This document shows, piece by piece, positions 6,376-9,315 of a stretch of 9,315 bases of DNA. The notes beneath the pieces are model-generated. The model saw only the letters and a list, made by a program, of their open reading frames with translations. It ran no database searches and was not told where the DNA came from. Both the position numbers and the translations under genes were made by a program. The stretch covers positions 1-9,315 of the forward strand of contig CAZXBG010000149.1 in NCBI GenBank assembly GCA_964638865.1, given 5' to 3'. The DNA comes from UBA7236 sp964638865 (lineage in GTDB: Bacteria > Bacteroidota > Bacteroidia > Chitinophagales > BACL12). The number at the start of each line of letters is the position of its first letter. Within the stretch, counting starts at the first letter, position 1.

Positions 6376-6975
6376 TTATGAATCTGAATGTTTTGATGCA
6401 ACAGCATTTACTGCAGCAATCAAAGCGTTAAAAATAGTATCAATACTACCTACTCCCTCTATCTCCACTAGTAGCTCCCGGTCTTTATAATATTCGGCTA
6501 CAGGTTCAGTTTTCAAACGATATTCCTGCACGCGTTTGCGAATAGTATCTACTTCCATATCGTCAGTTCTGCCGCTAGTCAATCCTCTGTTAAGTATGCG
6601 TTGGGTAAGTTCTTCTTCCTCCACAATTAGGCTTAAAACGCAGCTGACACTTGTGCCTTTTTCAAGTAACATGGTATCCAACGCTGAAGCCTGGGCCTCA
6701 GTTCTGGGAAAACCATCAAAAATAATTCCCTGTTTTTGTTTGTTTCTGGCTTCTTCCACAGCACCTCCCAACATACCGATAACCACCTCATCGAGAACGA
6801 GTTTACCTTCATCCATGAATTTTTTCGCCTCTAGTCCAAGGGGTGTTCCTTCACTTATCTGGTTGCGAAGCAGATCGCCGGTGGAGATGTGCAATAAATT
6901 AAAATGTTGCTTCAACCTCTCTGCCTGAGTGCCTTTTCCGCTTCCCGGTGGGCCGAATATAATAATGTTTGTCAT
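6376..6975 (-). CDS. adk: Adenylate kinase
   Basis: The enzyme catalyses AMP + ATP = 2 ADP in the cytoplasm and sets the adenylate balance. The 199-residue protein shows the P-loop GPPGSGKGTQ (8-17), the AMP-binding helix STGDLLR (31-37), DGFPRT (87-92) with the conserved Arg, and a short LID segment LNRGLTSGRTDD (128-139). It has no four-cysteine zinc insertion, so it is the short-LID type usual in Bacteroidota. RVQEY (148-152) and the following Lys-rich helix complete the core. The ATG at 6973-6975 is right because the P-loop begins at residue 8, as in the family. It is the first gene of an adk-obgE pair behind a strong -7 box. In many Bacteroidota an hpt gene precedes adk; here that position is taken by a divergent nucleotidyltransferase gene. 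Confidence 0.98.
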   Translation of the reverse strand: MTNIIIFGPPGSGKGTQAERLKQHFNLLHISTGDLLRNQISEGTPLGLEAKKFMDEGKLVLDEVVIGMLGGAVEEARNKQKQGIIFDGFPRTEAQASALDTMLLEKGTSVSCVLSLIVEEEELTQRILNRGLTSGRTDDMEVDTIRKRVQEYRLKTEPVAEYYKDRELLVEIEGVGSIDTIFNALIAAVNAVASKHSDS

Positions 6976-6998
6976 TGATCTGCTTATTAAAAAGAATG

Positions 6999-7006
6999 CA
7001 AAGATA
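6999..7006 (-). promoter_or_regulatory. Bacteroidota-type -7 box of adk-obgE
   Basis: The minus strand reads TATCTTTG, a perfect match to the Bacteroidota primary sigma-factor -7 consensus TAnnTTTG. It ends 23 nt before the adk start codon, giving a leader of about 17 nt. I see no good TTTG -33 element 19-21 nt upstream, so the assignment rests on the -7 box and its position. Confidence 0.7.
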
Positions 7007-7103
7007 ACAGGCTTAAGCTGATTTGTGTTGATCCGACTTGCTCATTTACACGTATATGCACATTGAACCTTTATGCTGTTTAAATCATTATTATTATTAA
7101 ACT

Positions 7104-7111
7104 TACCTTTG
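7104..7111 (+). promoter_or_regulatory. -7 box of the nucleotidyltransferase gene
   Basis: TACCTTTG is a perfect TAnnTTTG match, with a weak TTTA in place of TTTG at about the right distance upstream (7079-7082). It lies only 4 nt before the first ATG (7116). Transcription would begin at or just inside that ATG, which means either a leaderless mRNA or real initiation at the next ATG (7137), which has the purine run GGAAAAG 5-11 nt before it. Confidence 0.5.
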
Positions 7112-7115
7112 GGAT

Positions 7116-7415
7116 ATGACTTTATTGGAAAAGATTATGGAAACATTGCTGAAAAATAAACAATATCTTGCCTCCAAATACGGAGTAAGCAGTATCGGTT
7201 TATTTGGTGAATCGGTAACAGAAGCTTTCCATGCCGAAAGTGAAATTGATATCATTGTTGACTTCAAAAAACCTATTGGTCTCGAAATAGTTGACCTCGG
7301 CGATGAATTGGAAAAATTATTGGGGCATAAGGTTGATTTGGTCTCAAAAAATGGCATTGAGAAAGATTACTATAAAGTATTTCGAAAGGAGATTCAATAC
7401 GTAGTAAAACAATGA
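7116..7415 (+). CDS. MNT-type nucleotidyltransferase-domain protein with altered active site
   Basis: This 99-residue protein has the compact fold of minimal nucleotidyltransferases (MNT, MntA-like). The core is KYGVSSIGLFGESV (21-34), then ESEIDIIVDF (41-50), a helix (56-69), and HKVDLVSK (71-78) carrying the third acidic residue. The usual catalytic pattern is G-S-x(10)-D-x-D. Here the Ser is Glu (E32) and the first Asp is Glu (E43), while D45 and D74 remain. MntA proteins normally AMPylate a partner HEPN toxin (HepT) encoded next to them. No HEPN gene is adjacent, so this is an orphan, perhaps inactive or with another role. The first ATG matches the family's usual N-terminal length, but the promoter position leaves the ATG at 7137 possible. 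It is divergent from adk, with short A/T repeats following its stop. Confidence 0.9.
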   Translation: MTLLEKIMETLLKNKQYLASKYGVSSIGLFGESVTEAFHAESEIDIIVDFKKPIGLEIVDLGDELEKLLGHKVDLVSKNGIEKDYYKVFRKEIQYVVKQ

Positions 7416-7427
7416 AGTGTATTTGTT

Positions 7428-7454
7428 AATTTATTAATCTGGCAATTTATTAAT
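7428..7454. repeat. Short A/T direct repeat after the nucleotidyltransferase gene
   Basis: AATTTATTAAT occurs exactly at 7428-7438 and 7444-7454, a 16-nt period. It is followed by the related TTTGCTAATCTGCTAATTA at about 7473-7491. It is a small member of the short-period repeats seen in several spacers of this window. No terminator hairpin is evident. Confidence 0.6.
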
Positions 7455-7500
7455 TGATGCACATCTATCCCATTTGCTAATCTGCTAATTATTCGACTCT

Positions 7501-7717
7501 TTCATTGGTAAATTTATTGGCTGTTCATTGGTACATTTTTTCCCCGGCTGTTTCATCGGNNNNNNNNNNNNNNNNNNNNNNNNNNNNNNNNNNNNNNNNN
7601 NNNNNNNNNNNNNNNNNNNNNNNNNNNNNNNNNNNNNNNNNNNNNNNNNNNNNNNNNNNATTGGTACATTTATTTGGCTGTTCATTGGTACATTCATTCG
7701 GTTGTTCACCGGTACAT
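7501..7717. repeat. About 24-bp tandem repeat array, interrupted by the gap
   Basis: Units of the form TTCATTGGTACATTTATT followed by a GGCTG-like end are visible on both sides of the gap. The core GGTACAT (or GGTAAAT) begins at 7507, 7530, 7663, 7687 and 7711. The last three are spaced exactly 24 nt, the first two 23 nt. A degenerate unit (TTTCATCGG) abuts the gap at 7551-7559. The final unit overlaps the stop codon and last three sense codons of the dehydrogenase gene. The true copy number is unknown because the array is not assembled through. Confidence 0.85.
7560..7659. other. Assembly gap (100 N)
   Basis: The run is exactly 100 N, a conventional placeholder for a scaffold gap, so its real length is unknown. 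The same tandem repeat flanks it on both sides, which is the likely cause of the break. Any gene inside it would be invisible here. Confidence 0.97.
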
Positions 7718-8836
7718 TATCATTATTCTATCATCATTCTCTACCGGATTTCCTCTTCCATCTTCATTACTTGTGCTAAAAATTATACTGCCATCAGGTG
7801 CGAGAATAATATTGCGCAATCTGCCATAAGTTTCCAAAAATAATTGTTTTTCCGCTGCATTAATTGGATTGGAATTATTAATTCCTTCTTTTTCTTTATT
7901 GACATTAAATTGCACCAATCTTTCTCCTCTTAAACAGGCAAATAGTATGCTGCCAATATTATCATCCTGTTCGTTAAAATCATCCATATAAATAATTCCT
8001 CCAGGAGCCCATGTGTCCTCACCACTGTGTGCAAAAGGCAGTATTGTTCCGGTGGAGGTATTACTTCCTATCACTATCGGCCATCCGTAATTATTTCCTT
8101 TGCCAATAATATTTACTTCATCGTGGCAACACCATCCATTTAGTTCTCCGCTTGGTCCGTGCTCTGTTGCATACATAGTTCCATCGGGCGCCCAACATAA
8201 CCCTTGAACATTTCGATGACCATAACTCCAAATATAATTTTGAAATGGATTATCTGCGGGAATATTCCCTTCTTTATCCATCCGCAGAATTTTACCTGCA
8301 TTACTTGTAAGGTCCTGTGCAGAATTAGGTTCACGGGCATCACCGGTTCCTGCATATAAATATCCATCGGGACCAAACCGCAATATTCCGCCATCGTGAA
8401 ATAATTTTTTGGGAATGGAATCCAGTATTATTTTATTTTCTGTTAATGTTTCCTTTTCTAATTTTAAACGCACTATTCTATTACCAGATGCAACGGTTTC
8501 ATAAATAAATATAAAGTGACTTTTTTCAAAATCGGGATCCACAGCCAAACCCAACAATCCTCCCTCTGCTTTTGCACTAATATCGCGGGTCATCAATAAT
8601 TTAACTTCCATGGTTTTAATATCAACCACCGAGATGCGCCCTGGCCGTTCATTAAATACCAATCTGCCATCAGGCAAAAAGTCCATCCCCCACGGAACCT
8701 CCAGATCTTGCGCCAATACTTCAGGATCCTTTGGTAGCAGCACCTTTTGAGCATTAGGATTTGGCTTATTTTGCGAACTGCAATTAAATAAAAGTGTTAT
8801 AGAGATAGAAAGCAGGTAAACAGGTAGGTTTCTCAT
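7706..8836 (-). CDS. PQQ-dependent glucose/sorbosone dehydrogenase-like lipoprotein
   Basis: This six-bladed beta-propeller of the soluble glucose dehydrogenase (GSDH) family oxidises sugars or other alcohols with PQQ. I chose the ATG at 8834-8836; six more codons upstream begin only with TTG. The 376-residue protein has a signal sequence and C19 in LFNC, probably a lipidated cysteine, though Asn before it is atypical. Family motifs are DLEVPWGMDFLPDGRLVFNE (44-63), EGGLLGLAVDPDF (91-103), FHDGGILRFGPDGYLYAGTG (146-165) with likely catalytic H147, YGHRN (205-209) and GNNYGWP (247-253). Vicinal cysteines (C236, C237) lie in NGWCCHDEVN, where the disulfide-type pair of some PQQ dehydrogenases may sit. 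The real substrate is unknown, and many Bacteroidota homologues are annotated only by family. Its 3' end lies in the tandem repeat. Confidence 0.93.
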   Translation of the reverse strand: MRNLPVYLLSISITLLFNCSSQNKPNPNAQKVLLPKDPEVLAQDLEVPWGMDFLPDGRLVFNERPGRISVVDIKTMEVKLLMTRDISAKAEGGLLGLAVDPDFEKSHFIFIYETVASGNRIVRLKLEKETLTENKIILDSIPKKLFHDGGILRFGPDGYLYAGTGDAREPNSAQDLTSNAGKILRMDKEGNIPADNPFQNYIWSYGHRNVQGLCWAPDGTMYATEHGPSGELNGWCCHDEVNIIGKGNNYGWPIVIGSNTSTGTILPFAHSGEDTWAPGGIIYMDDFNEQDDNIGSILFACLRGERLVQFNVNKEKEGINNSNPINAAEKQLFLETYGRLRNIILAPDGSIIFSTSNEDGRGNPVENDDRIMIMYR

Positions 8837-8842
8837 GATGAT

Positions 8843-8850
8843 CAAATTTA
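8843..8850 (-). promoter_or_regulatory. Possible -7 box of the dehydrogenase gene
   Basis: TAAATTTG on the minus strand matches TAnnTTTG but ends only 6 nt before the chosen ATG, which would imply a leaderless transcript. The surroundings are very A/T-rich, so a chance match is quite possible. Confidence 0.25.
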
Positions 8851-8909
8851 ACAAAAGAAAATTTAATTATGGTTAATGAAAAAATAATTTATAACTTTAT
8901 ATACAAATT

Positions 8910-9315
8910 ATGAAATTATTCAATATTGTTTTAGGATCTGCTTTGGTGTTTTTCATTGTGATGTTTTTGCGATGTGAAAAAGTTACGGAAATAACGGAAC
9001 TCACCAAAAATACCGAAAAAATTCAAGTCGTTTTTTACAACGATTCCATTCCAAATACCACATTAGAGATAACCGACAAAAGTGAAATTAAAAAATTCGG
9101 AAAATTTATTTCTGACAAGGATACTCCTTTATATAAATGTAGTTATGATGGTCAGCTCATTTTTATATTGAGCAATGATATTGCAAATGGAAATAAAAAT
9201 ACGATCACCATGGAATTTAATCTTCAGCCAGACTGCACGCATATTGCATATATGTATGCAGAAGGATTGCATACAAAAGAATTAAGTGAGGAGGGGGTTG
9301 CGTATTTGAAAAGGA
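8910..9315 (+). CDS. Membrane-anchored protein of unknown function, 3' end outside the window
   Basis: The frame is open from the ATG at 8910 to the right edge (135 complete codons). It starts MKLFNIVLGSALVFFIVMFL, an N-terminal hydrophobic segment followed by R21-C22. Cys at that place suggests a lipoprotein, but Arg directly before it is unusual, so a signal anchor is equally likely. The rest is a soluble domain with alternating beta-type stretches (IQVVFYND, QLIFILSND, NTITMEFNL) and two further cysteines (in YKCSYDG and PDCTHI), consistent with a small beta-rich extracytoplasmic domain. No family is recognised. It is divergent from the dehydrogenase gene across 73 nt. A near-consensus TAACTTTA at 8892-8899 could be its -7 box, which would leave a very short leader. 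Confidence 0.8.
   Translation, partial: MKLFNIVLGSALVFFIVMFLRCEKVTEITELTKNTEKIQVVFYNDSIPNTTLEITDKSEIKKFGKFISDKDTPLYKCSYDGQLIFILSNDIANGNKNTITMEFNLQPDCTHIAYMYAEGLHTKELSEEGVAYLKR

Noticed and set aside
6536..6928. 130-codon plus-strand frame inside adk
   Set aside because: It is serine-rich and antisense to a certain adenylate kinase gene, so it is a shadow of adk codon usage.
7103..7357. Minus-strand 84-codon frame opposite the nucleotidyltransferase gene
   Set aside because: It is serine-rich and fully antisense to a recognisable domain, with no independent evidence.
7501..7717. CRISPR array across the gap
   Set aside because: The 24-bp units follow each other with no unique spacers, so this is a simple tandem repeat.

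Overview
The window comes from an AT-rich genome that looks like a member of the Bacteroidota. The evidence is an adk-obgE gene pair, a zinc-less short-LID adenylate kinase, a short Obg without the C-terminal OCT domain, several N-terminal lipoprotein or anchor signals, and leaders that lack a clear Shine-Dalgarno site. It also has -7 boxes of the Bacteroidota form TAnnTTTG in front of adk and of a nucleotidyltransferase gene. The taxonomic call is inference from these traits; no marker was compared by search. An exactly 100-base run of N shows that this is a scaffold with an unresolved gap.

Left part (1-1500), accessory in character. The end of an unrecognised plus-strand gene enters from the left edge and appears frameshifted at a run of eight A. 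Converging on it is a minus-strand two-gene unit: an unrecognised 157-residue protein followed 8 nt later by a small all-helical protein that looks HEPN-like. This could be a toxin-antitoxin-type pair, but the evidence is suggestive only. Next comes about 540 nt with no supportable gene, ending in a cluster of inverted A/T-rich repeats.

Middle (2010-5142), all on the minus strand. A strong hairpin terminator follows a DUF4142-type lipoprotein gene, which is preceded by a plausible 71-residue protein gene. Upstream of these lie a secreted protein of unknown function with a striking conserved PCFIDxDGTxCAVGYL block, and a ten-helix EamA/DMT-family transporter. A roughly 200 nt repeat-containing spacer separates the transporter from obgE.

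Housekeeping core (5349-6975). adk and obgE form a tight minus-strand pair, 34 nt apart, behind a perfect TATCTTTG box.

Right part (7104-9315). A small orphan MNT-type nucleotidyltransferase with substituted active-site residues is transcribed divergently from adk. It is followed by a roughly 24-bp tandem repeat array interrupted by the assembly gap. The repeat runs into the last codons of a PQQ-dependent glucose/sorbosone dehydrogenase-like lipoprotein gene on the minus strand. A divergent gene for an unknown membrane-anchored protein leaves the window at the right edge.

The most distinctive overall feature is that several intergenic spacers carry their own short-period A/T-rich repeat, each different from the others. 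I found no CRISPR array, tRNA, rRNA, intact insertion sequence or recognisable multi-gene defence system.
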